Shown: positions 9,007 to 17,310 of the stretch, piece after piece
How positions within the stretch are numbered: the stretch's first letter is position 1
Layout of the letters: each line of letters starts with the position of its first letter
Assembly (NCBI GenBank): GCA_965652395.1
Contig: CBFGUW010000023.1
Coordinates: 1 to 64,000 of the forward strand
Reading direction: 5' to 3'
Origin: Saccharospirillum sp965652395
Lineage (GTDB): Bacteria > Pseudomonadota > Gammaproteobacteria > Pseudomonadales > Natronospirillaceae
Length of the DNA: 64,000 nucleotides
Made by a program: the position numbers and the translations under genes
Notes under the pieces: generated by a model
Seen by the model: only the letters and a program-made list of their open reading frames with translations
Database searches by the model: none
What the model was told of the DNA's origin: nothing

Positions 9007-9175
9007 GGTTTGCTTCCTATCTCAAAGTTCGTTTTTAACAGGTCCAGGCGGCCCCGAATTGGCGGAGCGCACGAACGCAATACAAGTCGACAGCGTACAT
9101 TAGAGAGGTGCCTGTCGGATGACAATGGCGTTTTCCGAATCGCTGTATTGCTAGTCTATTGAATTGATCAAAATT

Positions 9176-9220
9176 TGTTCCACGGTCAAGTTTCCACGTG
9201 GAACATTCATATGTTCCACG
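9176..9220. promoter_or_regulatory. Cluster of TGTTCCACG palindromes, parS-like
   Basis: The gap between thrH and cysH contains a 16-mer, GTTTCCACGTGGAACA (9190-9205), matching 12 of the 14 defined positions of the bacterial parS consensus TGTTNCACGTGNAACA. Half sites TGTTCCACG occur at 9176 and 9212, so 9197-9220 also forms an inverted repeat CGTGGAACAT-N4-ATGTTCCACG. It lies about 100 bp upstream of cysH. It may be a ParB-binding site or a transcription-factor operator; sequence alone does not decide. Confidence 0.5.
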
Positions 9221-9322
9221 TTATTCGCTTTGGTTATGTAATAACAATATGATATGCGGTTATTTTTAGCCTGGGCGCCAGAGTGCTAGGCTTAGGCTTC
9301 TCCTTCGACAGACCGTGCCAAG

Positions 9323-10039
9323 ATGAACCTGACAGAATTAAATTTGGAACTCTCGGGTAAATCCCCCCGGGAAATCATGAAAACCGCCCTTGCCAACCAT
9401 GAACGCGTCGCCGTCTCTTTCAGTGGCGCCGAAGACGTCGTGCTGGTCGACATTCTCAGCAAACTGACCGATAAGCCGAAGGTATTCACCCTCGACACCG
9501 GCCGACTGCACCCAGAGACCTATCGTTTTATCGAAAAAGTAAGAGAGCATTACAACCTTGAGATTGAACTGTTCTCACCCCAGGCAGACGCCGTTCAGGG
9601 GTTGGTCCGGGAGAAAGGGCTGTTCAGCTTTTACCGTGACGGCCATGAAGAATGCTGTGGTATTCGGAAAATTGAGCCATTGCGACGCGCGTTGAGTGGC
9701 CTGGATGCCTGGGTGACCGGCCAGAGAAAAGACCAGAGCCCCAGCACTCGCTCAGAAGTACCCCATGTTCAGCAGGACTCCGCCTTCAAAGGTCGCGGCG
9801 AAACATTGATCAAATACAACCCGCTGGCCAACTGGAGCTCCAAGGAAGTGTGGGACTATATCCGCATGATGGAAATTCCGTACAACGAGCTTCACGAAAA
9901 AGGGTTTGTCAGCATTGGCTGTGAACCCTGCACCCGCCCGGTCCTCCCCGGACAGCACGAACGCGAGGGGCGTTGGTGGTGGGAAGAAGCCACTCAGAAA
10001 GAGTGCGGGCTGCATGTGGGTAACGTGAAAGACGCCTAA
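9323..10039 (+). CDS. cysH: Phosphoadenylyl/adenylyl-sulfate reductase, [4Fe-4S] type
   Basis: CysH reduces activated sulfate to sulfite with thioredoxin. The 238-residue protein has the PAPS-reductase ATP-pyrophosphatase-like core (SFSGAEDVVLVD) and both cysteine pairs that ligate a [4Fe-4S] cluster, C111-C112 and C200/C203, plus the C-terminal catalytic Cys (KECGLH, C228). The cluster cysteines indicate an APS reductase like that of Pseudomonas rather than the cluster-free E. coli PAPS reductase; substrate preference is inferred. cysB, the cysteine-regulon activator, is convergent just downstream. Confidence 0.94.
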   Translation: MNLTELNLELSGKSPREIMKTALANHERVAVSFSGAEDVVLVDILSKLTDKPKVFTLDTGRLHPETYRFIEKVREHYNLEIELFSPQADAVQGLVREKGLFSFYRDGHEECCGIRKIEPLRRALSGLDAWVTGQRKDQSPSTRSEVPHVQQDSAFKGRGETLIKYNPLANWSSKEVWDYIRMMEIPYNELHEKGFVSIGCEPCTRPVLPGQHEREGRWWWEEATQKECGLHVGNVKDA

Positions 10040-10047
10040 GTACCTGA

Positions 10048-10072
10048 ACTTGGGAGGGAGACCCTCCCAAGT
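10048..10072. terminator. Hairpin between convergent cysH and cysB
   Basis: A perfect 11-bp stem, ACTTGGGAGGG with CCCTCCCAAGT around loop AGA, lies 9 bp after the cysH stop. It lacks a clear U-run, so intrinsic termination is likely but not certain; it could serve both strands. Confidence 0.55.
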
Positions 10073-10103
10073 AATGCTGCGGATCGTTTAGGTTTTCAGC
10101 TGC

Positions 10104-11078
10104 TCAGTAGGTAGGCAGGGGAATGTTCTGAAATAACTCTTCAAGCTCATGTCTGTTCGTGGTCTGCATGGCCTGGTCAACCAGCTCACGGGTTAAATGA
10201 GGCGCGAAGCGCTCAATGAAGCGATACATGAACCCTCGGATAAAAGTCCCCTTCCGAATGCCGATCTTGGTTACGCTGGCTTCGAACAGATGACTGGCGT
10301 CCAGGCTTACCAAGTCACGGTCCTGCTCAGGGTCCACCGCCATGTGGGCAAGAATACCCACTCCCAGACCCAGCCGAACATAAGTCTTGATGACGTCTGC
10401 ATCAGCCGCCGTGAACACCACCTTGGGTGTAAGGCCTCTGTTCATGAAGGCATCGTCCAATTTGGACCGGCCGGTAAACCCGAAGACATAGGTCACAATA
10501 GGAAAGGCAGCCACATCCTCAAGCGAGAGCTGGGACTTTTGCGCCAGAGGGTGATCTTTCGGCACGACGATCGAACGGTTCCACCGGTAGCAGGGCATCA
10601 TGACGAGGTCGGCGAAATGCTCCATCCCCTCGGTGGCAATCGCCAGATCCACCGTGCCATCGGCGGCCATCTCGGCGATTTGGACCGGTGTCCCCTGGTG
10701 CATATGGAGAGAGACTTCGGGAAAATCGTGAATGAAGCCATCGATAACCGTAGGCAGCGCATAACGTGCCTGAGTGTGGGTCGTGGCCAGGCTCAGACTG
10801 CCCTGCCTATCGTTACTGTATTCCTGGGCGATTTGTTTTATAGAGTCGACTTTGCGAAGAATCTCGCCAGCGACTTTCAATACCGCCTCACCGGCGGGCG
10901 TAATGCGGGTAAGGTGTTTACCCGAACGAGCAAAAATTTCCACCCCGAGTTCATCTTCCAGCAACCGAATCTGCTTACTGATCCCTGGTTGTGACGTGTA
11001 GAGCACCTGTGCGGTGGCCGAAACGTTCAAATCGTGGTGGGCGACTTCCCAAATGTATTTCAGTTGCTGCAGCTTCAT
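10104..11078 (-). CDS. cysB: LysR-family transcriptional regulator CysB
   Basis: CysB activates sulfate-assimilation genes and responds to N-acetylserine/O-acetylserine and sulfide. The 324-residue protein starts MKLQQLKYIWEVAHHDLNVS, the characteristic CysB N-terminus with winged helix-turn-helix over residues 1-60, followed by the LysR substrate-binding domain (about 90-310) with the TTHTQARYALP inducer-pocket segment. Length equals E. coli CysB. Its convergent placement with cysH matches the function; binding sites cannot be located by eye. Confidence 0.95.
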   Translation of the reverse strand: MKLQQLKYIWEVAHHDLNVSATAQVLYTSQPGISKQIRLLEDELGVEIFARSGKHLTRITPAGEAVLKVAGEILRKVDSIKQIAQEYSNDRQGSLSLATTHTQARYALPTVIDGFIHDFPEVSLHMHQGTPVQIAEMAADGTVDLAIATEGMEHFADLVMMPCYRWNRSIVVPKDHPLAQKSQLSLEDVAAFPIVTYVFGFTGRSKLDDAFMNRGLTPKVVFTAADADVIKTYVRLGLGVGILAHMAVDPEQDRDLVSLDASHLFEASVTKIGIRKGTFIRGFMYRFIERFAPHLTRELVDQAMQTTNRHELEELFQNIPLPTY

Positions 11079-11304
11079 GACATCCCCGTAGTACTTGTGC
11101 CGGTGCGTCCGTTGTTTTTCTGATTATCGACCTAGCCAGGCCTCTCCAGCGCCGTACATAACTCGAACACCACTCTAACCAAGCCATGCAGACACTCAAA
11201 CCATTTTCTATCAGGTTATATAAATATGATCAATTATTCTTTTTCAGCATAGTTAATAACCGATAGATTTAGCAACACAGCTACTCTATGACTTTTTAAA
11301 TTCT

Positions 11305-12069
11305 ATGGAAATCCTTTTCTACAGCCTATCGGGAGCGGTCGTGGGGCTCATCGTTGGCATCACTGGCGTCGGCGGTGGCGCTCTGATGACTCCGCTCCTG
11401 CTGCTGTTCGGGTTTCCACCTCACGTCGCCATCGGCACCGACCTGTGGTATGCGGCAATCACCAAAAGTGGCGGTATGTGGGCTCACCACCGTAAGCAAC
11501 ACGTTCGGTGGGACATTGTGCTTACCTTGGCTGGTGGCAGCCTCCCCGCCAGTGCGATCACGGGTCTAATCCTGCACTTTTTCTTCAGGCATCCTGAACA
11601 ATACGCCTCCATATTGCAGACCGCCCTTGGCGCCATGCTGATGATGACGGCCATGGTTCTGATTTTCCGAAAGCGTCTGTTCCAAAACCGCAAACCTCGC
11701 AGTCATGCTCAACCGAGTAAAGTTGCGCTCTGGACCATTGGCGCCGTGTTGGGCGTATTGGTTACCCTGAGCTCGGTTGGTGCTGGCGCAATCGGTACGG
11801 CCGTCTTGATGGTACTGTTCCCCACCCTGCTGCCCAAAGAAGTGGTAGGTACAGATATCGCTCATGCCGTTCCCCTGACGTTCACAGCGGGAATCGTTCA
11901 TCTATTCCTGGGCAATGTGGACTTCGCGCTGTTGCTAGCACTTATTGCCGGGTCACTGCCGGCCATTTATGTCGGCACTCAGCTCTCCGCACGTCTACCA
12001 ACCCGGATAATGCATCCGCTGTTGGCGACGGCATTGCTTCTACTCGGCTTTAAATACGCGATTTTCTGA
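11305..12069 (+). CDS. TauE/SafE family sulfite/anion exporter
   Basis: The 254-residue protein is almost wholly hydrophobic with about eight predicted membrane segments and the duplicated TauE/SafE motif (VGLIVGITGVGGGALMTPLL near residue 13 and the related GAGAIGTAVLMVLFPTLL in the second half). The family exports sulfite, sulfoacetate or related organosulfur anions. Its position beside cysB and cysH supports a sulfur role, but the substrate is inferred. It is divergent from cysB. Confidence 0.88.
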   Translation: MEILFYSLSGAVVGLIVGITGVGGGALMTPLLLLFGFPPHVAIGTDLWYAAITKSGGMWAHHRKQHVRWDIVLTLAGGSLPASAITGLILHFFFRHPEQYASILQTALGAMLMMTAMVLIFRKRLFQNRKPRSHAQPSKVALWTIGAVLGVLVTLSSVGAGAIGTAVLMVLFPTLLPKEVVGTDIAHAVPLTFTAGIVHLFLGNVDFALLLALIAGSLPAIYVGTQLSARLPTRIMHPLLATALLLLGFKYAIF

Positions 12070-12083
12070 GGCGCCTGGACGAA

Positions 12084-12521
12084 TCAACCCCAGAAAAAAC
12101 CACCCAAGCCGTGAATGCGGAACTCCAAAATAACCCGATCCACCGCAGAAACGTCACACCGCGCATAGACATCGTTTCTGCTGTCTTTGACTTGTAAGTC
12201 CAGAAAGATGGTGTGGACTTTATAGGCTTCACTATATCTGGAGGACCTGTTGTCGAACGAGGCACGCATCAATTCCGGCCCGACTTCGCGTGCAACCCGC
12301 TGTCGACACATCTCCTGAGCCAATTGGACACCCACCTGTATCTGATCACCCGAGACTGAAGGCTTACCGGATATCCGATCCCAGATCGTTCGTCGATAAT
12401 CCCCTTTTGTAGCAGCCATTTCTTCAACGGCGATCACCATCACCAGGCCCAGTCCGAGAATCAATACCAATCCCACTATCAGCCCTACCAAGGGGCGCCG
12501 CTTTGTATCTTTTCCTGTCAC
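12084..12521 (-). CDS. Hypothetical membrane-anchored protein
   Basis: I do not recognise a family. The 145-residue product has a basic N-terminus, one strong transmembrane segment (about residues 11-31, VGLIVGLVLILGLGLVMVIA) and a mixed soluble tail of about 110 residues, probably periplasmic. The tail holds two cysteines (CRQRV, YARCDV). It lies convergent to the TauE gene and divergent from the DAHP synthase gene. No operon partner is visible. Confidence 0.65.
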   Translation of the reverse strand: MTGKDTKRRPLVGLIVGLVLILGLGLVMVIAVEEMAATKGDYRRTIWDRISGKPSVSGDQIQVGVQLAQEMCRQRVAREVGPELMRASFDNRSSRYSEAYKVHTIFLDLQVKDSRNDVYARCDVSAVDRVILEFRIHGLGGFFWG

Positions 12522-12616
12522 CTTGTAACCTTTTCTTTACGACTTGTCTTTTTTTCTTTACTTAATTATCATGCCAGGGACCAAGTGAATGACACACAGA
12601 GAGTTCCCGACCTGCC

Positions 12617-13684
12617 ATGCAAGAATTAACCAACCTGAACGTCGAAAGTCAGGAAATCCTGATCACTCCGGACGCCCTTAAAAGCGATATTCCCGTTACG
12701 GAAGATGCCTCGGAAGTCATTAACGCCGGGCGTGAAGCAATACGCAACATTCTGGACCGTAAAGATCATCGACTGATAGTAGTGATTGGTCCCTGCTCTA
12801 TCCATGATCCCAAGATGGCGATCGACTATGCCAAGCGCTTAAAGGCGCTGAACGACCAGGTAGGCGACACCCTGTTGCTGGTCATGCGGGTGTATTTCGA
12901 AAAACCCCGCACAACGACTGGCTGGAAAGGCCTGATCAATGATCCGCACCTGAACGACTCCTTCAAGATAGAAGAAGGATTGCACATTGGTCGCCAACTG
13001 CTGCTGGACATCGCCGAAATGGGCCTGCCCACCGCTACCGAAGCCCTGGACCCGATTTCCCCTCAGTACCTTCAGGATTTGATCAGTTGGTCCGCCATTG
13101 GTGCGCGTACCACCGAAAGCCAGACTCACCGTGAAATGGCCAGCGGTCTGTCATCGGCGGTCGGTTTTAAAAACGGTACCGACGGTAGCTTGGATGTCGC
13201 CATCAATGCATTGAAATCCGTCTCGTCCCCCCATCGTTTTCTGGGCATCAACCAGGAAGGTCAGGTTGCCATTATCCACACCAAAGGCAACCGCTATGGT
13301 CACGTTGTCCTGAGAGGCGGCAACGGAAAGCCGAACTACGATTCGGTAAGCGTCGCCATGTGTGAAGATGCCTTACGTAAAGCCGGTGTGCCCGCCAACA
13401 TCATGGTGGACTGCTCCCATGCGAACTCCAACAAAGACCACAAGCTCCAACCTTTGGTCGCGGATAACGTCACCAACCAGATCCTGGAAGGCAACCAATC
13501 CATCATCGGTTTAATGATCGAGAGCAATCTGGAAGAAGGCAATCAACCCATTCCTGAGAGCCTGAGTGACCTCAAACCGGGAGTGTCCATCACCGATGCC
13601 TGTATCGGCTGGAAGACCACCGAGCAGTTGCTGCGCTCCATGAGCGACAAGCTGAAGGACGTATTGCCCAAGCGAGTACTCTAA
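12617..13684 (+). CDS. 3-deoxy-7-phosphoheptulonate synthase, class I (AroF/AroG type)
   Basis: This 355-residue enzyme condenses phosphoenolpyruvate and erythrose 4-phosphate in the first step of the shikimate pathway. Class I motifs are clear: IGPCSIHDPKMAIDYA, MRVYFEKPRTTTGWKGLIND, the SWSAIGARTTESQTHRE block, and the metal-ligand DCSHANSNKDH. I cannot tell whether it is the Tyr-, Phe- or Trp-sensitive isozyme, so no symbol is given. A DAHP synthase near cysB also occurs in Pseudomonas. Confidence 0.94.
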   Translation: MQELTNLNVESQEILITPDALKSDIPVTEDASEVINAGREAIRNILDRKDHRLIVVIGPCSIHDPKMAIDYAKRLKALNDQVGDTLLLVMRVYFEKPRTTTGWKGLINDPHLNDSFKIEEGLHIGRQLLLDIAEMGLPTATEALDPISPQYLQDLISWSAIGARTTESQTHREMASGLSSAVGFKNGTDGSLDVAINALKSVSSPHRFLGINQEGQVAIIHTKGNRYGHVVLRGGNGKPNYDSVSVAMCEDALRKAGVPANIMVDCSHANSNKDHKLQPLVADNVTNQILEGNQSIIGLMIESNLEEGNQPIPESLSDLKPGVSITDACIGWKTTEQLLRSMSDKLKDVLPKRVL

Positions 13685-13705
13685 TGTCTCAGCAGTAATG
13701 TTCTT

Positions 13706-13729
13706 GCAGGCCAGACTCGTCTGGCCTGC
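13706..13729 (+). terminator. Hairpin after DAHP synthase gene
   Basis: A 10-bp perfect stem, GCAGGCCAGA with TCTGGCCTGC around loop CTCG, begins 22 bp after the stop codon. There is no U-run, so it is only a probable terminator. Confidence 0.5.
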
Positions 13730-13807
13730 GAATTCACGGGTAAATATCGATTGGGTAAATCCCCCCCGGCCTGATACTATGCCGCCAAAGGACAATAGCC
13801 AGCCGCC

Positions 13808-14959
13808 ATGATATTTTCGTTCTTCCTCATCTTTGCCGGTGCAGCCGCGCTGGCTACGCTTGCGCTCTATTTTCGTCAACCTCTGTTAATTGCCTACATC
13901 ATCTTGGGTATGGCCGTAGGCCCCTTTGGCACTCACTGGGTGGAAAACACTCATCTGCTAACCGAAGTGGCTGAAATTGGCATTATTTTCCTATTGTTTC
14001 TGCTCGGCCTGGACATGCAGCCGAAAAGCCTGATAGCCACCCTGAAAAAAAGCTCACTCGTGGCCATTGCCAGTTCCGTGCTTTTTGCCGCCATGGGGTT
14101 TCTGCTCATGGTAAACCTCGGCTATCCAATGCGGGAGGCCGTCATTATCGGCCTGTGCCTGATGTTCTCCAGCACCATAATTGGCATTAAACTTCTGCCT
14201 ACTACTGTGTTGCACCACAAACACTCGGGTGAACTCATGGTAGGCATACTGCTGGTGCAGGATTTCATAGCCATTCTGGTCTTGTTGGTTTTGGGTAGCA
14301 TGGCCTCGGGCTTAAACGCGATCAGCCTGATTCAACCATTAATTGCTCTCCCGCTTCTGGCCGGTCTGGCCTGGGGAGCGGTTCGCTATTTGATCCTGCC
14401 GTTGTTGATGCGCTTCGACCGCTTTCAGGAATATATCTTTCTGCTGGCATTGGGTTGGTGTCTTGGCGTCGGCGAAGCAGCGGAAGTAATGGGTCTTTCT
14501 TATGAGATTGGCGCGTTTATCGCGGGCATCACTCTGGCGAGCAGCCCGATATCTCAATTTATCGCGTTAAACCTTAAGCCCCTGAGGGATTTTTTTCTTA
14601 TCCTGTTTTTCTTCACGCTCGGGGCGCGCCTGAACCTGAATCTCCTGAATGAAATATGGGTTTCAGCCCTATTACTGGCGGTGATCATTTTGGTAGCCAA
14701 ACCCATCCTGTTCCGCTTTCTGCTGCACCGCCTGAGCGAAACCAATCATCTGGCCTGGGATGTCGGCTTCAGACTCGGGCAAATCAGCGAGTTCTCCTTG
14801 TTGATCGCCTTTATCGCGCTGGAATCGAATTTAATCTCCGAGCGTGCTTCAGTTCTGCTGCAAACAACGGCGATTTTGACCTTTGCGGTATCCAGTTACA
14901 TCATCGTACTGAATTTCCAAAACCCCATTGCCATCAAAGACGAGTTGCGTCGCGACTGA
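13808..14959 (+). CDS. CPA2-family monovalent cation:proton antiporter (KefB-like membrane domain)
   Basis: The 383-residue protein has the 12-13 membrane segments of a Kef/CPA2 exchanger, including LITEVAEIG-like HLLTEVAEIGIIFLLFLLGL and the GQISEFSLLIAF segment near the C-terminus. It ends after the membrane domain, so the cytosolic RCK/TrkA-N gating domain of KefB/KefC is missing; short relatives without it are common. The exchanged ion (K+ or Na+) is not evident. Its 3' end overlaps the convergent hydrolase gene by 26 bp. Confidence 0.86.
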   Translation: MIFSFFLIFAGAAALATLALYFRQPLLIAYIILGMAVGPFGTHWVENTHLLTEVAEIGIIFLLFLLGLDMQPKSLIATLKKSSLVAIASSVLFAAMGFLLMVNLGYPMREAVIIGLCLMFSSTIIGIKLLPTTVLHHKHSGELMVGILLVQDFIAILVLLVLGSMASGLNAISLIQPLIALPLLAGLAWGAVRYLILPLLMRFDRFQEYIFLLALGWCLGVGEAAEVMGLSYEIGAFIAGITLASSPISQFIALNLKPLRDFFLILFFFTLGARLNLNLLNEIWVSALLLAVIILVAKPILFRFLLHRLSETNHLAWDVGFRLGQISEFSLLIAFIALESNLISERASVLLQTTAILTFAVSSYIIVLNFQNPIAIKDELRRD

Positions 14960-15824
14960 GCGACGCCTTGTCGTGTCTATGGGTTCGAGAAGCCCAGGTA
15001 TCAGGAAGCAGCCGAGCCCAGTCGAACTCCAGCCCGGTGGCTGTGTATACGCGATCGGGTTCCACCGCAAGCCGATGCAACCAGCCCGGGGAGGTATCGG
15101 CCGTGAATGCCCAACGAAGCGACGAAAGGTAAGACTGCAGCACCGGTTTAACGGGGTTGCCGGTCAGCTCCACCCAATTGCCAAGCCAGCCCTCTTTAGA
15201 CAACAGTTCGATGAACAGCTGGCGCGGTTCCGGCTCTTCACCTTCTGTTTTCAACCAGCGGCGATTGATATATCCGAACCGCTTGAGCAGCTTGGTGCCG
15301 GGCATCCAGTAGCGGCGACTGGGAGGCAGCATGGTCGGGTCGATGAAAACACCCTCCGGCATCGCCATGCCGCCCGCGACGGCAAGACTCACCATTTCGC
15401 AACCAGCACCCCGGGCAACCAGCGCCGGATGATCACCGGTACATTCTTCGATAAAGTCGACCACGGCTGGCAGGTCGAAAGCTGCCATCTGTTTCAGGGT
15501 GTTCAATTGAGGCTTGTGATTGCGGGACGAAAGGCCATGCCCCCGCCAGTCCATCAGCCAGACATCACAGCCCTCGCGCACCAATCGCCCGGCCACCCCA
15601 CCAAAGCCATAGTCAAGCCATTGCCAGTGGTTATGAAAAGCCGAGTGGATCAACAGTATGGGGCGTGACTGGCGGCAACGCTCTGTATGCAGACGCACCA
15701 GCGCAATCTCCACTGTTTTGTCGAGACTGTTGTTGGGCTTCAGCGAATAGACATCTTCATAGATGCCATCCTTGTACTCCGCGCTCAGCAGCGCTACCGG
15801 AAAAAGCTCACTACTACTTTTCAA
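14934..15824 (-). CDS. Alpha/beta-hydrolase-like protein lacking the nucleophile serine
   Basis: The 296-residue protein follows the alpha/beta-hydrolase fold: strand and oxyanion region ILLIHSAFHNHWQWLDYG, then VWLMDWRGHGLSS, then the nucleophile-elbow position. There the usual G-x-S-x-G reads A137-R-G139-A-G141, so Ser is replaced by Gly. Catalysis by the standard triad is therefore unlikely. The apparent start is TTG 15824, as no closer ATG exists. The gene diverges from lexA with only 78 bp between starts, and both LexA boxes lie 35-69 bp upstream of it. Confidence 0.75.
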   Translation of the reverse strand: MKSSSELFPVALLSAEYKDGIYEDVYSLKPNNSLDKTVEIALVRLHTERCRQSRPILLIHSAFHNHWQWLDYGFGGVAGRLVREGCDVWLMDWRGHGLSSRNHKPQLNTLKQMAAFDLPAVVDFIEECTGDHPALVARGAGCEMVSLAVAGGMAMPEGVFIDPTMLPPSRRYWMPGTKLLKRFGYINRRWLKTEGEEPEPRQLFIELLSKEGWLGNWVELTGNPVKPVLQSYLSSLRWAFTADTSPGWLHRLAVEPDRVYTATGLEFDWARLLPDTWASRTHRHDKASLSRDATRL

Positions 15825-15858
15825 ATCAAACCATCCGATCCTTTACAGCAGCCACAGC

Positions 15859-15893
15859 CTGTATATAATCACAGCTACTGTATAAAAAAACAG
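15859..15893. promoter_or_regulatory. Two tandem LexA (SOS) boxes
   Basis: CTGTATATAATCACAG (15859-15874) and CTGTATAAAAAAACAG (15878-15893) both fit CTGT-N8-ACAG exactly. Tandem boxes in the lexA promoter are the classic autoregulatory arrangement. Because the hydrolase-like gene starts divergently at 15824, the boxes may also repress it. Confidence 0.93.
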
Positions 15894-15902
15894 GCCGACA
15901 TT

Positions 15903-16511
15903 ATGTTGAAACTGACCGCCCGTCAACAGCAAGTGCTGGATATCGTCAAGGAACACCTCAACGCCACCGGCTACCCGCCCACGCGGGCAGAAATTGCCCA
16001 GCGTCTTGGTTTTCGCTCTCCCAATGCAGCGGAAGAACACCTAAAGGCTCTGGCCCGCAAAGGCGCCATTGAAATAATTGCTGGCGCCTCTCGCGGCATT
16101 CGCCTACCGGAGTCCGAAACCGAAACCGGCCTCCCCGTAGTTGGGCGAGTTGCTGCCGGTTCCCCTATTCTTGCCCAGGAACAGATCGAGGAGTTCATTG
16201 AACTTCCCCCGGCCCTGTTCAGCCCCAAGGCCGATTTTTTACTCCAGGTGCAGGGCTTGAGTATGAAGGACATCGGCATCCTGGAAGATGACCTGATCGC
16301 CGTGCACCGCACGGACCAGGTCCGTAATGGTGACATCGTTGTAGCTCGTGTCGGCGATGACGTTACCGTCAAACGCTACGAGAAAAGTGGCAGTAAAGTC
16401 ACACTCTACCCGGAAAACGAAGATTTCGAACCCATCGTTGTGGATCTCACACAGGATGAGTTTGCCATCGAAGGGCTCTATGTCGGCGTTATACGCCGAT
16501 CGCTTCACTAA
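15903..16511 (+). CDS. lexA: SOS repressor LexA
   Basis: LexA represses DNA-damage genes and self-cleaves when RecA filaments form. The 202-residue protein has an N-terminal winged helix (residues 1-70, PTRAEIAQRLGFRSPNAAEEHL recognition region), the cleavage site A85-G86, catalytic S120 (GLSMKD) and K157 (VKRYEK). The true start is ATG 15903; an upstream in-frame extension to 15687 crosses the LexA boxes and is not credible. Autoregulated through the two boxes upstream. No sulA follows, unlike some relatives. Confidence 0.96.
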   Translation: MLKLTARQQQVLDIVKEHLNATGYPPTRAEIAQRLGFRSPNAAEEHLKALARKGAIEIIAGASRGIRLPESETETGLPVVGRVAAGSPILAQEQIEEFIELPPALFSPKADFLLQVQGLSMKDIGILEDDLIAVHRTDQVRNGDIVVARVGDDVTVKRYEKSGSKVTLYPENEDFEPIVVDLTQDEFAIEGLYVGVIRRSLH

Positions 16512-16537
16512 GCTTTAAACTCTGCACTCAAAGAAAC

Positions 16538-16569
16538 GGTCGGTTGGTTCACCACCAAGCCGACCTTTT
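16538..16569 (+). terminator. Rho-independent terminator of lexA
   Basis: The stem GGTCGGTTGGT pairs with ACCAAGCCGACC (one bulged base) and is followed by TTTTCC. It sits between lexA and the convergent dnaQ stop at 16579. Confidence 0.75.
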
Positions 16570-16578
16570 CCAATTTTG

Positions 16579-17310
16579 TTATTCCCCGACCTTTTGCCGC
16601 CACAAGGGCTCGCCACCGCAGGCTTTCTCGATGACAGCCAGCATAGCCTCGTGTGCGGCCTTTTCTTCAGCCGTAGGCATCACTTTCATCAACGGCTCGC
16701 TGGACTCCAGTACGTGGCTCGCATCAAAACTAACCTGTTCTGTCTGGGTGTCCTCTTCTTCATCGAGGATGAGGGCTGTCTGCCCGCCCGTCATCATCAG
16801 ATACACTTCTGCGAGGATCTCGGAGTCGAGCAATGCACCGTGTAGGGTGCGGTGTGAGTTATCAATGCCGTAGCGCTTACAGAGCGCATCCAATGATGCC
16901 TTGGCGCCAGGGTGTTTTTCCCGGGCCAGCTGGAGCGTATCCAGAACCGTGCAAACGTCTCTCAGCTTCCCGAACTGAGAGTGACCTTCCTGTCGAAGCC
17001 GCTCGAACTCCATCTCCAAGAAGCCCATGTCGAACGCGGCATTGTGAATGACCAGCTCGGCACCCTTGGCATATTCCCAAAACTCCAGAGCGATATCCCG
17101 GAATTTCGGGGAATCTTTCACTTTTTCATTGTCAATTCCATGAACTGCAACCACTTCATCGGGAATGTCGCGTTCCGGGTTGATGTAGTAATGAAAATGA
17201 CGACCTGTCAGCTTGCGGTTCACCAACTCCACACAGCCGACCTCAACAATCCGGTCACCCTTATTGGGGCTTAAACCCGTGGTTTCGGTATCCAGTACAA
17301 TTTGTCTCAT
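16579..17310 (-). CDS. dnaQ: DNA polymerase III epsilon subunit
   Basis: Epsilon is the 3'-5' proofreading exonuclease of the replicative polymerase. The 243-residue protein has the DEDDh motifs: Exo I LDTETTG (D7, E9), Exo II IHNAAFDMGF, and Exo III with H and D in HRTLHGALLDSEILAEVY. A C-terminal tail for binding the alpha subunit follows. Its ATG overlaps the rnhA stop by 4 nt, so translation is probably coupled. The dnaQ/rnhA pairing is widespread, but here the genes are co-directional rather than divergent as in E. coli. Confidence 0.96.
   Translation of the reverse strand: MRQIVLDTETTGLSPNKGDRIVEVGCVELVNRKLTGRHFHYYINPERDIPDEVVAVHGIDNEKVKDSPKFRDIALEFWEYAKGAELVIHNAAFDMGFLEMEFERLRQEGHSQFGKLRDVCTVLDTLQLAREKHPGAKASLDALCKRYGIDNSHRTLHGALLDSEILAEVYLMMTGGQTALILDEEEDTQTEQVSFDASHVLESSEPLMKVMPTAEEKAAHEAMLAVIEKACGGEPLWRQKVGE

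Noticed and set aside
15687..15902. N-terminal extension of LexA by 72 residues
   Set aside because: It runs through both LexA boxes and has no similarity to LexA; ATG 15903 gives the standard 202 residues.
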